Notes under the pieces: model-generated
Told to the model about the DNA's origin: nothing
Databases searched by the model: none
What the model saw: only the letters and a program-made list of their open reading frames with translations
Translations under genes and position numbers: made by a program
NCBI RefSeq assembly: GCF_001592875.1
Contig: NZ_LSOF01000008.1
Location: 50,207-114,206 of the forward strand
Origin: Pseudomonas sp. BMS12
GTDB lineage: Bacteria; Pseudomonadota; Gammaproteobacteria; Pseudomonadales; Pseudomonadaceae
DNA length: 64,000 bases
Direction of reading: 5' to 3'
Shown: one piece after another, positions 42,787 through 54,196 of the stretch
How the letters are laid out: each line of letters starts with the position of its first letter
Position numbering within the stretch: position 1 is the first letter of the stretch

Positions 42787-43464
42787 ATGCAATACAAACT
42801 TACTCGGATCGATCCGGATGCGCCGAACGAGCAGTATCCGATCGGCTCGCGGGAGACCGTAGCCGACCCGCTGCTGGAAGATCAGGTCCACAAGAACATC
42901 TTCATGGGCAAGCTTGAAGATGTTCTCAACGGTGCGGTGAACTGGGGTCGCAAGAACTCCCTGTGGCCGTACAACTTCGGCCTGTCCTGCTGCTACGTGG
43001 AAATGACCACGGCCTTCACGGCGCCGCACGACATCGCTCGCTTCGGCGCCGAAGTCATTCGTGCCTCACCGCGCCAGGCCGACTTCATGGTCATCGCCGG
43101 CACCTGCTTCATCAAGATGGCCCCCATCATCCAGCGCCTGTACGAGCAGATGCTGGAGCCCAAGTGGGTCATCTCGATGGGCTCGTGCGCCAACTCCGGC
43201 GGCATGTATGACATCTATTCTGTGGTTCAGGGGGTCGACAAGTTCCTCCCCGTGGACGTCTACATTCCCGGCTGCCCGCCGCGCCCCGAAGCCTTTCTGC
43301 AAGGATTGATGCTACTGCAGGAGTCCATCGGCAAGGAGCGCCGCCCGCTGTCCTGGGTCGTCGGCGATCAAGGCGTTTATCGCGCCGAAATGCCGTCGCA
43401 GAAAGAGCAGCGCCGTGCCGAACGCATCGCTGTAACCAACCTGCGCAGCCCCGACGAAGTGTGA
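42787..43464 (+). CDS. nuoB: NADH-quinone oxidoreductase subunit B
   Basis: Carries the terminal [4Fe-4S] cluster N2, which reduces quinone. The 225-residue protein shows all four ligands: tandem cysteines in SCCYVEM, then GTCFIKM and GCPPRPEA, with [12 protein letters not shown] between. The start is ATG 42787, two codons inside the open frame that begins at TTG 42781, as [13 protein letters not shown] is the family start. It lies 10 bases after nuoA. Confidence 0.97.
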   Translation: MQYKLTRIDPDAPNEQYPIGSRETVADPLLEDQVHKNIFMGKLEDVLNGAVNWGRKNSLWPYNFGLSCCYVEMTTAFTAPHDIARFGAEVIRASPRQADFMVIAGTCFIKMAPIIQRLYEQMLEPKWVISMGSCANSGGMYDIYSVVQGVDKFLPVDVYIPGCPPRPEAFLQGLMLLQESIGKERRPLSWVVGDQGVYRAEMPSQKEQRRAERIAVTNLRSPDEV

Positions 43465-43519
43465 ACCGGCATACCCGCCCGCTCACTGACGCCGTACACC
43501 GCCGATAGCGACCGAGACC

Positions 43520-45301
43520 ATGACTGCAGACAGCATTCTGTCCGTTCCACCGTACAAGGCCGATGACCAGGACGTGGTCGTCGAGCTGAACTCCCGATTT
43601 GGTGCCGAGACCTTCACCGTCCAGAGCACCCGTACCGGCATGCCGGTACTGTGGGTTGCCCGTGATCGCCTGATCAACGTGCTGACCTTCCTGCGCAACC
43701 TGCCGCGCCCCTACGTCATGCTGTACGACCTGAGTGCCGTCGACGAGCGCCTGCGCACCCAACGCCGCGGCCTGCCGGGCGCCGACTTCACCGTGTTCTA
43801 TCACCTGATGTCGATCGAGCGTAACAGCGACATCATGATCAAAGTCGCGCTGAAAGAAGGCGACCTCAATGTCCCTACCGTCACCGGCATCTGGCCCAAC
43901 GCCAACTGGTACGAGCGTGAGGTCTGGGACCTGTACGGCATCACCTTCCAGGGCCACCCGCACCTGACCCGCATCATGATGCCGCCGACCTGGGAAGGTC
44001 ACCCGCTGCGCAAGGATTACCCGGCGCGCGCCACCGAATTCGACCCCTTCAGCCTGACCCTGGCCAAACAGCAGCTGGAAGAAGAAGCCGCGCGCTTCAA
44101 GCCGGAAGACTGGGGTATGAAGCGCCAGGGCGAGCACGAGGACTACATGTTCCTCAACCTCGGCCCGAACCACCCGTCCGCTCACGGTGCCTTCCGCATC
44201 ATCCTGCAGCTGGACGGCGAAGAGATCATCGACTGCGTTCCGGACATCGGTTACCACCACCGTGGCGCCGAGAAGATGGCCGAACGCCAGTCCTGGCACA
44301 GCTTCATCCCCTACACCGACCGTATCGACTACCTCGGCGGGGTGATGAACAACCTGCCCTACGTGCTGTCGGTCGAGAAGCTGGCCGGCATCAAGGTACC
44401 GGACCGCGTCGACTTCATCCGCGTAATGCTGGCCGAGTTCTTCCGTATCACCAGCCACCTGCTGTTCCTGGGCACCTATATCCAGGACGTCGGCGCCATG
44501 ACCCCGGTGTTCTTCACCTTCACCGACCGCCAGCGCGCCTACAAGGTGATCGAGGCCATCACCGGTTTCCGCCTGCATCCGGCCTGGTACCGCATCGGTG
44601 GCGTCGCCCACGATCTGCCGCGCGGCTGGGACAAGCTGGTCAAGGAGTTCGTCGACTGGCTGCCCAAGCGCCTCGACGAGTACACCAAGGCCGCGCTGAA
44701 GAACAGCATCCTGATCGGCCGTACCAAGGGCGTGGCCCAGTACAACACCAAGGAAGCGCTGGAATGGGGCGTCACCGGTGCCGGCCTGCGCTCCACCGGC
44801 CTGGACTTCGACCTGCGCAAGGCGCGTCCGTACTCCGGCTACCAGAACTTCGACTTCGAAGTACCGCTGGCCCACAACGGTGACGCCTATGACCGCTGCA
44901 TGGTCCGCGTCGAGGAGATGCGCCAGAGCATCCGCATCATCGACCAGTGCCTGCGCAACATGCCGGAAGGCCCATACAAGGCGGATCACCCGCTGACCAC
45001 GCCGCCGCCGAAAGAGCGCACCCTGCAGCACATCGAGACCCTGATCACCCACTTCCTGCAAGTCTCGTGGGGCCCGGTCATGCCGGCCAACGAAAGCTTC
45101 CAGATGATCGAGGCGACCAAGGGCATCAACAGCTATTACCTGACGAGCGACGGCAGCACCATGAGCTACCGCACGCGCATCCGGACGCCCAGCTTCCCGC
45201 ACCTGCAGCAGATCCCTTCGGTGATCCGCGGCAGCATGATCGCGGACCTGATCGCCTACCTGGGTAGCATCGACTTCGTTATGGCCGACGTGGACCGTTA
45301 A
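43520..45301 (+). CDS. nuoCD: NADH-quinone oxidoreductase subunit C/D fusion
   Basis: A 593-residue fusion of the 30-kDa (NuoC, about residues 1-190) and 49-kDa (NuoD, about 200-593) peripheral-arm subunits, as in E. coli and Pseudomonas. The C part has [21 protein letters not shown]; the D part starts near [15 protein letters not shown], whose histidine contacts quinone, and ends [16 protein letters not shown]. It lies 55 bases after nuoB and 4 bases before nuoE. Long frames on the opposite strand are shadows. Confidence 0.97.
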   Translation: MTADSILSVPPYKADDQDVVVELNSRFGAETFTVQSTRTGMPVLWVARDRLINVLTFLRNLPRPYVMLYDLSAVDERLRTQRRGLPGADFTVFYHLMSIERNSDIMIKVALKEGDLNVPTVTGIWPNANWYEREVWDLYGITFQGHPHLTRIMMPPTWEGHPLRKDYPARATEFDPFSLTLAKQQLEEEAARFKPEDWGMKRQGEHEDYMFLNLGPNHPSAHGAFRIILQLDGEEIIDCVPDIGYHHRGAEKMAERQSWHSFIPYTDRIDYLGGVMNNLPYVLSVEKLAGIKVPDRVDFIRVMLAEFFRITSHLLFLGTYIQDVGAMTPVFFTFTDRQRAYKVIEAITGFRLHPAWYRIGGVAHDLPRGWDKLVKEFVDWLPKRLDEYTKAALKNSILIGRTKGVAQYNTKEALEWGVTGAGLRSTGLDFDLRKARPYSGYQNFDFEVPLAHNGDAYDRCMVRVEEMRQSIRIIDQCLRNMPEGPYKADHPLTTPPPKERTLQHIETLITHFLQVSWGPVMPANESFQMIEATKGINSYYLTSDGSTMSYRTRIRTPSFPHLQQIPSVIRGSMIADLIAYLGSIDFVMADVDR

Positions 45302-45305
45302 TCAC

Positions 45306-45806
45306 ATGAGCCAGACTGACCTGATCCAAACCGACCGCTTCGAACTCAGCCAGGCCGAGTACGACGCCATCGAACACGAAATGCACCACTACGAGGATCC
45401 GCGCGCGGCGTCCATCGAAGCCCTGAAGATCGTGCAGAAGCAGCGTGGCTGGGTGCCGGACGGCGCCATCTACGCCATCGCCGACATCCTCGGCATCCCC
45501 GCCAGCGACGTCGAAGGTGTAGCCACCTTCTACAGCCAGATCTTCCGTGTGCCGGTCGGCCGCCACGTGATCCGCGTGTGCGACAGCATGACCTGCTTCA
45601 TCGGCGGCCATGAGAACCTGCTCGGCAGCCTCAAGGACAAGTTGGGCATCGCCCCCGGCCAGACCACCGCCGACGGCCGTTTCACCCTGCTGCCGGTGTG
45701 CTGCCTGGGTAACTGCGACAAGGCCCCAGCGGTGATGATCGACGACGACACCTACGGCAACCTCGATGCCAACGGCATCGCCCAGCTGCTGGAGAACTAC
45801 GCATGA
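45306..45806 (+). CDS. nuoE: NADH-quinone oxidoreductase subunit E
   Basis: The 166-residue 24-kDa subunit with the [2Fe-2S] cluster N1a. The four ligands are visible in [10 protein letters not shown] and [10 protein letters not shown]. The thioredoxin-like fold starts after the helical N-terminus, whose [22 protein letters not shown] is typical. The stop codon overlaps nuoF as ATGA (45803-45806). With NuoF and NuoG it makes the NADH dehydrogenase module. Confidence 0.96.
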   Translation: MSQTDLIQTDRFELSQAEYDAIEHEMHHYEDPRAASIEALKIVQKQRGWVPDGAIYAIADILGIPASDVEGVATFYSQIFRVPVGRHVIRVCDSMTCFIGGHENLLGSLKDKLGIAPGQTTADGRFTLLPVCCLGNCDKAPAVMIDDDTYGNLDANGIAQLLENYA

Positions 45807-47152
45807 AGACGCTGACTTCCGTAGGTCCGATCAACAGCATCGCTCGTAGCGAAGAGACCCATCCGCTGACCTGGCGGCTGCGTGACGACGCCCAGCCGGT
45901 ATGGCTCGAGGAATACCAGGCGAAGAACGGCTACGCCGCCGCGCGCAAGGCCCTGAGCGAAATGGCTCAGGCCGACATCGTGCAGACAGTCAAGGACTCC
46001 GGCCTCAAGGGCCGCGGCGGTGCGGGCTTCCCCACCGGCGTGAAGTGGGGCCTGATGCCCGCCGACGAATCCATGAACATCCGCTACCTGCTGTGCAACG
46101 CGGACGAAATGGAGCCGAACACCTGGAAGGACCGCATGCTCATGGAGCAGCTGCCGCACCTGTTGGTGGAAGGCATGCTGATCTCCGCGCGCGCGCTCAA
46201 GGCCTATCGCGGCTACATCTTCCTGCGTGGCGAATACGTCGACGCCGCAGCCAACCTCAATCGTGCCATCGATGAAGCCAAGGCCGCCGGCCTGCTGGGC
46301 AAGAACATCCTCGGCAGCGGCTTCGACTTCGAGCTGTTCGTCCACACCGGCGCCGGTCGCTACATCTGCGGTGAAGAAACCGCGCTGATCAACTCCCTCG
46401 AAGGTCGCCGCGCCAACCCGCGCTCCAAGCCGCCCTTCCCCGCCGCCGTCGGCGTGTGGGGCAAGCCGACCTGCGTGAACAACGTCGAGACCCTGTGCAA
46501 CGTGCCGGCGATCGTCGCCAACGGCGTCGACTGGTACAAGACCCTGGCCCGCCCGGGCAGCGAAGACATGGGCACCAAGCTGATGGGCTTCTCCGGCAAG
46601 GTGAAGAACCCCGGCCTGTGGGAACTGCCGTTCGGTATTCCAGCCCGCGAGCTGTTCGAGGACTACGCCGGAGGCATGCGTGACGGCTACAAGCTGAAAT
46701 GCTGGCAGCCCGGCGGCGCCGGCACCGGCTTCCTGCTGCCCGAGCACCTGGATGCGGCCATGTTCGCCGGCGGTATCGCCAAGGTCGGCACCCGTATGGG
46801 TACCGGCCTGGCCCTGGCCGTGGACGACTCGGTCAACATGGTCTCGCTGCTGCGCAACATGGAAGAGTTCTTCGCCCGCGAGTCCTGCGGCTGGTGCACC
46901 CCGTGCCGCGACGGCCTGCCGTGGAGTGTGAAGATCCTCCGCGCCCTGGAAAACAAACAAGGCACCCAGCAGGACATCGACACCCTGCTCGGTCTGGTCA
47001 ACTTCCTCGGCCCCGGCAAGACCTTCTGCGCCCACGCACCGGGTGCCGTCGAGCCGCTGGGCAGTGCCATCAAGTATTTCCGTCCGGAGTTCGAGGCTGG
47101 TGTATCCAGCTCGGCCACCCCGGCACCGTCGGTGCAGTTCGCGCCGGCCTGA
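45803..47152 (+). CDS. nuoF: NADH-quinone oxidoreductase subunit F
   Basis: The 449-residue 51-kDa subunit that binds NADH, FMN and cluster N3. The nucleotide site is [16 protein letters not shown], the FMN loop [14 protein letters not shown], and the N3 ligands lie in [12 protein letters not shown] with a fourth cysteine in KTFCAHAPG. It begins inside the nuoE stop. A GC-rich perfect palindrome (47164-47179) lies in the 89-base gap to nuoG, the longest gap within the operon. Confidence 0.97.
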   Translation: MKTLTSVGPINSIARSEETHPLTWRLRDDAQPVWLEEYQAKNGYAAARKALSEMAQADIVQTVKDSGLKGRGGAGFPTGVKWGLMPADESMNIRYLLCNADEMEPNTWKDRMLMEQLPHLLVEGMLISARALKAYRGYIFLRGEYVDAAANLNRAIDEAKAAGLLGKNILGSGFDFELFVHTGAGRYICGEETALINSLEGRRANPRSKPPFPAAVGVWGKPTCVNNVETLCNVPAIVANGVDWYKTLARPGSEDMGTKLMGFSGKVKNPGLWELPFGIPARELFEDYAGGMRDGYKLKCWQPGGAGTGFLLPEHLDAAMFAGGIAKVGTRMGTGLALAVDDSVNMVSLLRNMEEFFARESCGWCTPCRDGLPWSVKILRALENKQGTQQDIDTLLGLVNFLGPGKTFCAHAPGAVEPLGSAIKYFRPEFEAGVSSSATPAPSVQFAPA

Positions 47153-47163
47153 AGCATTCGCGC

Positions 47164-47179
47164 TGCGGCCGCGGCCGCA
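47164..47179 (+). other. GC-only palindrome between nuoF and nuoG
   Basis: TGCGGCCGCGGCCGCA, perfect over 16 bases with no T-run after it. It could act as an mRNA processing or stability hairpin that sets the NuoF:NuoG ratio; this is inference. Confidence 0.35.
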
Positions 47180-47241
47180 ACGCAACCGTGATTCCATTAG
47201 CCAAGCCCGTTTCGGCGGGTGAAAGAAGAAACCAAGAAACC

Positions 47242-49965
47242 ATGGCCACTATCCACGTAGACGGCAAAGATTTCGAAGTCGATGGGGCGGACAACCTGCT
47301 GCAGGCCTGTCTGTCCCTCGGGCTCGACATCCCCTACTTCTGCTGGCACCCGGCGCTCGGTAGCGTCGGCGCCTGCCGCCAGTGCGCGGTCAAGCAGTAC
47401 ACCGACGAGAACGACACGCGCGGTCGTATCGTCATGTCCTGCATGACGCCGGCGACCGATAACACCTGGATCAGCATCGACGACGAAGAGTCCAAGGCCT
47501 TCCGGGCCAGCGTCGTCGAGTGGCTGATGACCAACCACCCGCACGACTGCCCGGTATGCGAGGAAGGCGGTCACTGCCACCTGCAGGACATGACGGTGAT
47601 GACCGGCCACAACCAGCGCCGGTACCGCTTCACCAAGCGTACCCACCAGAACCAGCAGCTCGGCCCATTTATCTCCCACGAGATGAACCGCTGCATCGCC
47701 TGCTACCGCTGTGTGCGCTACTACAAGGACTACGCCGGCGGAACCGACCTCGGCGTCTACGGCGCGCACGACAACGTGTACTTCGGCCGCGTCGAAGACG
47801 GCGTACTGGAGAGCGAGTTCTCCGGCAACCTCACCGAGGTCTGCCCGACTGGCGTGTTCACCGACAAGACCCACTCAGAGCGCTACAACCGCAAGTGGGA
47901 CATGCAGTTCGCCCCGAGCATCTGCCATGGCTGCTCCAGCGGCTGCAACATCAGCCCCGGTGAACGCTACGGCGAGATCCGCCGCATCGAGAACCGCTTC
48001 AACGGCTCAGTGAACCACTACTTCCTGTGTGACCGCGGCCGCTTCGGCTACGGCTACACCAACCGCGAAGACCGCCCGCGCCAGCCGCTGCTGGGTAGCC
48101 AGAAGCTGGGCATCGACGCCGCGCTGGACAAGGCCGCCGAGCTGCTCAAGGGCAAGCGCGTGATCGGCATCGGCTCGCCGCGCGCCAGCCTGGAGGGCAA
48201 CTACGCCCTGCGCGAGCTGGTCGGCGAAGCCAACTTCTACAGCGGCATCGCCGCCAGCGAACTGGCCAACATCCGCCTGATCCGCGACGTGCTGCAGAAC
48301 GGCCCGCTGCCGGTGCCGTCGATCCGCGAGATCGAGGACCACGACGCCGTGTTCGTCCTCGGTGAAGATCTGACCCAGACCGCCGCGCGCATCGCCCTGG
48401 CCCTGCGCCAGTCGGTCAAGGGCAAGGCCACCGAAATCGCCGCCTCGATGAAGATCCAGGACTGGCACATGGCCGCCGTGCAGAACGTCGCCCAGGACGC
48501 GCTCAATCCACTGTTCATCGCCAGCGTCGACGCCACCCGTCTGGACGACGTGGCCGAAGCCTGCGTGCATGCCGCTCCCGCCGACCTGGCGCGTATCGGC
48601 TTCGCCGTGGCCCATGCCATCGACCCGAGCGCCCCGGCCGTCACCGGCCTGGACGATGAGGCCATGGAGCTGGTGCAGCTGATCGCCGACGCCCTGCTGG
48701 CCGGCAAGCGCCCGCTGATCGTCAGCGGCGCCTCGCTGGGCGAGAAGAGCATCGTCGAGGCTGCGGCCAACATTGCCCAGGCCCTGAAGAACCGCGAGAA
48801 GAACGCCTCCATCAGCCTGGTGGTGCCGGAAGCCAACAGCATGGGCCTGGCCCTGTTTGGTGGCGAATCGGTAGACGCCGCGCTGGACGCTCTGACCTCC
48901 GGCCAAGCCGACACCGTGATCGTGCTGGAAAACGACCTGTACCGCCGCGCCGATGCTGCCAAGGTCGATACCGCCCTCGCCGCCGCCAAGGCGGTGATCG
49001 TCGCCGACCATCAGCAGACCGCCACTACCGCCAAGGCCCACCTGGTGCTGTCCGCCGCCAGCTTCGCCGAAGGCGATGGCACCCTGGTCAGCCAGGAAGG
49101 CCGCGCCCAGCGCTTCTTCCAGGTGTTCGAACCGAGCTACTACGACAGCAACATCCTCGTCCGCGAGGGCTGGCGCTGGATGCACGCGCTGCACAGCACC
49201 CTGCAGGGCAAGGCCGTGGACTGGACCCAGCTGGACCAGGTCACCGAAGCCGTCGCCGCCAGCAGCAGTGTGCTGGCTGGCATCAAGGACGCCGCGCCGA
49301 GCGCTTCGTTCCGCATCAAGGGCCTGAAGCTGGCACGTGAGCCGCTGCGTTACAGCGGCCGCACCGCCATGCGCGCCAACATCAGCGTGCACGAGCCGCG
49401 CCAGCCGCAGGACCAGGACTCCGCCTTCGCCTTCTCCATGGAAGGCTATTCGGGCAGCAAGGAAGACCGTCAGCAGATTCCGTTCGCCTGGTCGCCGGGC
49501 TGGAACTCGCCGCAAGCCTGGAACAAGTTCCAGGACGAGGTCGGTGGTCATCTCCGTGCCGGTGATCCGGGCGTGCGTCTGATCGAGTCCCAGGGCAAGA
49601 CCCTGGCCTGGTTCGCCGTACCGAGCGCCTTCGCCCCGGCCCAGGGAACCTGGCAGGTCGTGCCGTTCCACCACCTGTTCGGCAGCGAGGAGAACTCCTC
49701 CCGCGCAGCTCCGGTACAGGAGCGCATCCAGCCCGCCTACGTCACCCTGGCCAAGGCCGAGGCCGAGCGCCTGGGCGTCAATGACGGTGCGCTGATCAGC
49801 CTCACCGTCAATGGTGAGGCCCTGCGCCTGCCGGTAAAAGTCAGCGAAGACCTGGCTCTCGGCCTGGTCGGCCTGCCGGCCGGCTTCGCCGGCATTCCGG
49901 CGGCCATCGCCGGCGCGACCGCGACCGCTCTCGGTGTTGTAGGAACCCAGGAGGCCGCGCAATGA
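47242..49965 (+). CDS. nuoG: NADH-quinone oxidoreductase subunit G
   Basis: The 907-residue 75-kDa subunit. Its N-terminal 230 residues bind N1b ([15 protein letters not shown]), N5 ([16 protein letters not shown]), N4 ([13 protein letters not shown]) and the extra cluster N7 (CHGCSSGC), which only some bacteria keep. A molybdopterin-oxidoreductase-like but cofactor-free domain follows. The start is ATG 47242; the open frame continues upstream through nuoF in another frame and is ignored. The ribosome binding region is purine-rich (AAGAAGAAACC) without a strong Shine-Dalgarno. It overlaps nuoH by 4 bases. Confidence 0.96.
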   Translation: MATIHVDGKDFEVDGADNLLQACLSLGLDIPYFCWHPALGSVGACRQCAVKQYTDENDTRGRIVMSCMTPATDNTWISIDDEESKAFRASVVEWLMTNHPHDCPVCEEGGHCHLQDMTVMTGHNQRRYRFTKRTHQNQQLGPFISHEMNRCIACYRCVRYYKDYAGGTDLGVYGAHDNVYFGRVEDGVLESEFSGNLTEVCPTGVFTDKTHSERYNRKWDMQFAPSICHGCSSGCNISPGERYGEIRRIENRFNGSVNHYFLCDRGRFGYGYTNREDRPRQPLLGSQKLGIDAALDKAAELLKGKRVIGIGSPRASLEGNYALRELVGEANFYSGIAASELANIRLIRDVLQNGPLPVPSIREIEDHDAVFVLGEDLTQTAARIALALRQSVKGKATEIAASMKIQDWHMAAVQNVAQDALNPLFIASVDATRLDDVAEACVHAAPADLARIGFAVAHAIDPSAPAVTGLDDEAMELVQLIADALLAGKRPLIVSGASLGEKSIVEAAANIAQALKNREKNASISLVVPEANSMGLALFGGESVDAALDALTSGQADTVIVLENDLYRRADAAKVDTALAAAKAVIVADHQQTATTAKAHLVLSAASFAEGDGTLVSQEGRAQRFFQVFEPSYYDSNILVREGWRWMHALHSTLQGKAVDWTQLDQVTEAVAASSSVLAGIKDAAPSASFRIKGLKLAREPLRYSGRTAMRANISVHEPRQPQDQDSAFAFSMEGYSGSKEDRQQIPFAWSPGWNSPQAWNKFQDEVGGHLRAGDPGVRLIESQGKTLAWFAVPSAFAPAQGTWQVVPFHHLFGSEENSSRAAPVQERIQPAYVTLAKAEAERLGVNDGALISLTVNGEALRLPVKVSEDLALGLVGLPAGFAGIPAAIAGATATALGVVGTQEAAQ

Positions 49966-50954
49966 GCTGGCTGACGCCCGAACTGATCGACGTCTTCATC
50001 GCCGTCCTCAAGGCCATCGTCATCCTGCTGGTGGTGGTGGTCTGCGGTGCGCTGCTGAGCTTCGTCGAACGCCGCCTGCTGGGCTGGTGGCAGGACCGCT
50101 ACGGCCCCAACCGCGTGGGCCCGTTCGGCATGTTCCAGATCGCTGCGGACATGCTGAAGATGTTCTTCAAGGAAGACTGGACGCCGCCGTTCGCTGACAA
50201 GTTCATCTTCATCATCGCGCCGATGATCGCCTTCGCCGCCATGCTGATGGCCTTCGCCATCATTCCGGTGACCCCGACCTGGGGCGTGGCGGATCTGAAC
50301 ATCGGCATCCTGTTCTTCTTCGCCATGGCCGGCCTGTCGGTGTATGCCGTGCTGTTCGCCGGCTGGGCCAGCGCCAACAAGTTCGCCCTGCTCGGCGCTC
50401 TGCGTGCCTCGGCGCAGACCGTGTCCTACGAGGTGTTCCTGGCCCTGGCATTGATGGGTGTGGTGGCGCAGGTCGGCTCGTTCAACATGCGCGACATCGT
50501 CGATTACCAGGCGCAGAACCTGTGGTTCATCATTCCGCAGTTCTTCGGCTTCTGTACTTTCTTCATCGCTGGCGTCGCCGTGACTCACCGTCACCCGTTC
50601 GACCAGCCGGAAGCGGAACAGGAGCTGGCCGACGGTTATCACATCGAATATGCCGGCATGAAATGGGGCATGTTCTTCGTCGGCGAGTACATCGGCATCG
50701 TGACCATCTCGGCGCTGCTGGTGACCCTGTTCTTCGGTGGCTGGCACGGCCCGTTCGGTATCCTGCCGCAGATCCCCTTCATCTGGTTCGCCCTGAAGAC
50801 CTGCTTCTTCATCATGATCTTCATCCTGCTGCGCGCGTCGATTCCGCGCCCGCGGTATGACCAGGTCATGGCGTTCAGCTGGAAGTTCTGCCTGCCGCTG
50901 ACCCTGATCAACCTGCTGGTGACCGGCGCGCTCGTGCTGGCCGCGGCCCAGTAA
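49962..50954 (+). CDS. nuoH: NADH-quinone oxidoreductase subunit H
   Basis: A 330-residue membrane subunit with eight predicted helices that forms the quinone channel with NuoB and NuoD. Characteristic segments are [38 protein letters not shown] and the acidic loop [20 protein letters not shown]. The start overlaps the nuoG stop (ATGA, 49962-49965). NuoI follows after 11 bases with AAGGAG. Confidence 0.96.
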   Translation: MSWLTPELIDVFIAVLKAIVILLVVVVCGALLSFVERRLLGWWQDRYGPNRVGPFGMFQIAADMLKMFFKEDWTPPFADKFIFIIAPMIAFAAMLMAFAIIPVTPTWGVADLNIGILFFFAMAGLSVYAVLFAGWASANKFALLGALRASAQTVSYEVFLALALMGVVAQVGSFNMRDIVDYQAQNLWFIIPQFFGFCTFFIAGVAVTHRHPFDQPEAEQELADGYHIEYAGMKWGMFFVGEYIGIVTISALLVTLFFGGWHGPFGILPQIPFIWFALKTCFFIMIFILLRASIPRPRYDQVMAFSWKFCLPLTLINLLVTGALVLAAAQ

Positions 50955-50965
50955 GGAGAAAACAC

Positions 50966-51514
50966 ATGTTCAAGTACATCTGGGACGTGGTGCATGGCAC
51001 CTGGACCCAATTGCGCAGTCTGGTCATGGTCTTCAGCCATGGCTTCCGCAAGCGCGACACCCTGCAATACCCGGAAGAGCCGGTGTACCTGCCGCCGCGC
51101 TACCGTGGCCGCATCGTGCTGACCCGCGATCCCGACGGCGAAGAGCGCTGCGTGGCGTGCAACCTGTGCGCCGTGGCCTGCCCGGTCGGCTGCATCTCGC
51201 TGCAGAAGGCCGAGACCGACGACGGCCGCTGGTACCCGGAGTTCTTCCGCATCAACTTCTCGCGCTGCATCTTCTGCGGCCTGTGCGAGGAAGCCTGCCC
51301 GACCACCGCGATCCAGCTCACCCCAGACTTCGAGATGGGCGAGTTCAAGCGCCAGGATCTGGTGTACGAGAAGGAAGACCTGCTGATCAGCGGCCCGGGC
51401 AAGAACCCGGACTACAACTTCTACCGCGTCGCCGGCATGGCCATCGCCGGCAAGCCGAAAGGCGCCGCGCAGAATGAAGCCGAACCGATCAACGTCAAAG
51501 GCCTGCTGCCCTAA
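50966..51514 (+). CDS. nuoI: NADH-quinone oxidoreductase subunit I
   Basis: A 182-residue ferredoxin-like subunit with two [4Fe-4S] clusters, N6a and N6b. The two CxxCxxCxxxCP blocks are [15 protein letters not shown] and [15 protein letters not shown]. An amphipathic N-terminal helix ([15 protein letters not shown]) rests on the membrane. It links the peripheral arm clusters to N2 on NuoB. Confidence 0.97.
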   Translation: MFKYIWDVVHGTWTQLRSLVMVFSHGFRKRDTLQYPEEPVYLPPRYRGRIVLTRDPDGEERCVACNLCAVACPVGCISLQKAETDDGRWYPEFFRINFSRCIFCGLCEEACPTTAIQLTPDFEMGEFKRQDLVYEKEDLLISGPGKNPDYNFYRVAGMAIAGKPKGAAQNEAEPINVKGLLP

Positions 51515-51524
51515 GGAGAGGATG

Positions 51525-52034
51525 ATGGAATTTGCGTTCTACCTCGCCGCGGGCGTTGCCGTGGCCTCTACAGTGATGGTCATCACCGGGACCAACCCGG
51601 TACATGCCCTGCTCAACCTGATCGTTTCCCTACTGGCCGTGGCCTCGACTTTCTTCGCCCTTGGCGCACCGTTCGCCGGTGCCCTGGAGATCATCGTCTA
51701 CGCCGGCGCCATCATGGTGCTGTTCGTCTTCGTGGTGATGATGCTCAACCTCGGTCAGGAGGCCGTGGAGCAGGAAAGAAAATGGCTGACTCCTGGCATC
51801 TGGACCGGCCCTGCCATTCTTTCTGCCCTGCTGCTGGCGCAGTTGCTGTATGGCCTGTTCGCCAGCCCGAGCGGCGCGGCCATCGGCCTGGAAACCGTCG
51901 ATGCCAAGGCCGTCGGCATCAGCCTGTTCGGCCCTTACCTGCTGGTCGTCGAGCTGGCCTCCATGCTGCTGCTGGCAGCGCTGGTTGCCGCCTACCACCT
52001 GGGCCGCCACGACGCCAAGGAGCCCACCGCATGA
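51525..52034 (+). CDS. nuoJ: NADH-quinone oxidoreductase subunit J
   Basis: A 169-residue membrane subunit with five predicted helices. Its third helix ([20 protein letters not shown]) is the conserved pi-bulge helix that couples quinone chemistry to proton channels. Tandem ATG codons occur at 51522 and 51525; the second is preferred for spacing to AAGGAGAGG and the family start MEFAFYLA. It overlaps nuoK by 4 bases. Confidence 0.94.
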   Translation: MEFAFYLAAGVAVASTVMVITGTNPVHALLNLIVSLLAVASTFFALGAPFAGALEIIVYAGAIMVLFVFVVMMLNLGQEAVEQERKWLTPGIWTGPAILSALLLAQLLYGLFASPSGAAIGLETVDAKAVGISLFGPYLLVVELASMLLLAALVAAYHLGRHDAKEPTA

Positions 52035-52339
52035 ATGCCATTCCCATGGAACACGGCCTAGCCCTGGCCGCCGTGCTGTTCAGCCTGGGCCTGATCGGTC
52101 TGATGGTGCGTCGCAACATCCTCTTCGTGCTGATGAGCCTGGAAGTGATGATGAACGCCACCGCCCTCGCCTTCGTCGTCGCCGGCAGCCGCTGGGTGCA
52201 AGCCGATGGCCAGGTGATGTTCATTCTGGTGATCACCCTGGCAGCCGCCGAGGCCAGTATCGGCCTGGCGATCCTGTTGCAGCTGTATCGCCGCTTCAAC
52301 ACCCTCGATGTCGACGCTGCCAGCGAGATGCGCGGATGA
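52031..52339 (+). CDS. nuoK: NADH-quinone oxidoreductase subunit K
   Basis: A 102-residue three-helix subunit homologous to MrpC. The two conserved glutamates of the proton path lie in [10 protein letters not shown] and [10 protein letters not shown]. The start is ATG 52031 within the nuoJ stop, and the stop overlaps nuoL as ATGA (52336-52339), so J, K and L are translationally coupled. Confidence 0.95.
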   Translation: MNAIPMEHGLALAAVLFSLGLIGLMVRRNILFVLMSLEVMMNATALAFVVAGSRWVQADGQVMFILVITLAAAEASIGLAILLQLYRRFNTLDVDAASEMRG

Positions 52340-54183
52340 ACCTTCTATTCCTTACCCTGCTCCTCCCGCTGCTCGGCTGGTTCCTGCTGGCCTTCTCCCG
52401 CGGGCGTATTTCGGAAAATACCGCCGCCCTGATCGGCGTCGGCTCGGTCGGCCTGGCCGCGCTGAGCGCCGCATGGGTGGTGCTGCAGTTCCTCCAGCTG
52501 CCAGCCGGCGCGGTCTACAGCCAAACCCTGTGGCAGTGGATGAACGTCGCCGGTCTGGCGCCGAGCTTCACCCTGCACCTGGACGGTCTGTCGGCCACCA
52601 TGCTCGGCGTGGTCACCGGCGTGGGCTTCCTGATCCACCTGTTCGCCAGCTGGTACATGCGCGGTGAAGAGGGCTACTCGCGCTTCTTCGCCTACACCAA
52701 CCTGTTCATCTTCAGCATGTTGCTGCTGGTGCTGGGCGACAACCTGCTGGTGCTGTTCTTCGGCTGGGAAGGCGTGGGCCTGTGCTCGTACCTGCTGATC
52801 GGTTTCTACTACAAGCACGTGCCCAACGGTAACGCGGCGCTCAAGGCCTTCATCGTCACCCGTATCGGTGACGTGTTCCTGATGATCGGCCTGTTCATCC
52901 TGTTCCTCAACCTCGGCACCCTGAACATCCAGGAGCTGATGGTGCTGGCGCCGCAAAAGTACGTGGCCGGTGACAGCTGGCTGTGGATCGCCACCCTGAT
53001 GCTGCTCGGCGGTGCGGTCGGTAAATCCGCCCAGCTGCCGCTGCAGACCTGGCTGGCCGACGCCATGGCCGGCCCGACTCCGGTCTCCGCGCTGATCCAC
53101 GCGGCGACCATGGTCACCGCCGGCGTGTACCTGATCGCCCGTACCCACGGCCTGTTCCTGCTGACCCCGGACATCCTCGAACTGGTCGGCATCGTCGGCG
53201 CCGTAACCCTGGTGCTGGCCGGTTTCGCCGCCCTGGTGCAGACCGACATCAAGCGCATCCTCGCCTATTCGACCATGAGCCAGATTGGCTACATGTTCCT
53301 CGCCCTCGGCGTGCAGGCCTGGGACGCGGCGATCTTCCACCTGATGACCCACGCCTTCTTCAAGGCCCTGCTGTTCCTTGCCTCCGGTGCGGTGATCCAT
53401 GCCTGCCACCACGAGCAGAACATCTTCAAGATGGGCGGTCTGTGGAAGAAGCTGCCACTGGCCTACGCCAGCTTCGTGGTCGGTGGTGCTGCCCTGGCCG
53501 CGCTGCCGCTGGTCACCGCCGGCTTCTACTCCAAGGACGAGATCCTCTGGGAAGCCTTCGCCAGTGGCCACAGCGAACTGCTTTACGCCGGCCTGGCCGG
53601 TGCCTTCCTGACCTCCATCTACACCTTCCGCCTGATCTTCATCGCCTTCCACGGCGAGCAGAAGACCGAGGCTCACGCCGGTCACGGCCTGGCCCACAAC
53701 CTGCCGTTGGCCACCCTGATCGTGCTGTCAACCTTCGTCGGCGCGCTGATCACTCCGCCACTGGCCGGGGTGCTGCCGCAGAGCATCGGCCACGCCGGTG
53801 GCGAGGCCAAGCACAGCTTGGAGATCGCTTCGGGCGCCATCGCCCTGGCCGGTATTCTGCTCGCCGCCCTGCTGTTCCTCGGCCAGCGCCGCTTCGTCAG
53901 CGCCGTGGCCGCCAGCGCACCGGGCCGCTTCCTGTCGGCCTGGTGGTTCGCCGCCTGGGGCTTCGACTGGCTCTACGACAAGCTTTTCGTTCAGCCGTAC
54001 CTGCTGATCTGCCGCCTGCTCGGTCGCGACCCGATCGACCGCAGCATCGGTCTGATCCCTACGCTGGCCCGTGGCGGCAACGCCGCGCTGGTGCGCAGCG
54101 AAACCGGCCAGGTGCGCTGGTATGCCGCTTCGATCGCCGGGGGCGCCGTGCTGGTGCTCGCCGCCATCCTCTTTCTGAGTTAA
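52336..54183 (+). CDS. nuoL: NADH-quinone oxidoreductase subunit L
   Basis: The distal proton-pumping subunit, 615 residues, homologous to Mrp antiporters. Helix 5 contains the conserved glutamate in [17 protein letters not shown], and later segments hold the channel lysines and histidine ([43 protein letters not shown]). The C-terminal third includes the long lateral helix that runs along NuoM and NuoN. The start is ATG 52336; nuoM follows after 13 bases. Confidence 0.96.
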   Translation: MNLLFLTLLLPLLGWFLLAFSRGRISENTAALIGVGSVGLAALSAAWVVLQFLQLPAGAVYSQTLWQWMNVAGLAPSFTLHLDGLSATMLGVVTGVGFLIHLFASWYMRGEEGYSRFFAYTNLFIFSMLLLVLGDNLLVLFFGWEGVGLCSYLLIGFYYKHVPNGNAALKAFIVTRIGDVFLMIGLFILFLNLGTLNIQELMVLAPQKYVAGDSWLWIATLMLLGGAVGKSAQLPLQTWLADAMAGPTPVSALIHAATMVTAGVYLIARTHGLFLLTPDILELVGIVGAVTLVLAGFAALVQTDIKRILAYSTMSQIGYMFLALGVQAWDAAIFHLMTHAFFKALLFLASGAVIHACHHEQNIFKMGGLWKKLPLAYASFVVGGAALAALPLVTAGFYSKDEILWEAFASGHSELLYAGLAGAFLTSIYTFRLIFIAFHGEQKTEAHAGHGLAHNLPLATLIVLSTFVGALITPPLAGVLPQSIGHAGGEAKHSLEIASGAIALAGILLAALLFLGQRRFVSAVAASAPGRFLSAWWFAAWGFDWLYDKLFVQPYLLICRLLGRDPIDRSIGLIPTLARGGNAALVRSETGQVRWYAASIAGGAVLVLAAILFLS

Positions 54184-54196
54184 GGAAAACAGCCTG

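Noticed and set aside
46699..47241. N-terminal extension of nuoG into nuoF
   Set aside because: It overlaps nuoF in another frame; the conserved start [13 protein letters not shown] lies at 47242.
48007..49962. 651-codon open frame on the minus strand across nuoG, and similar long ones across nuoCD, nuoF, nuoL, nuoM and nuoN
   Set aside because: All are antisense shadows of well-identified complex I genes.
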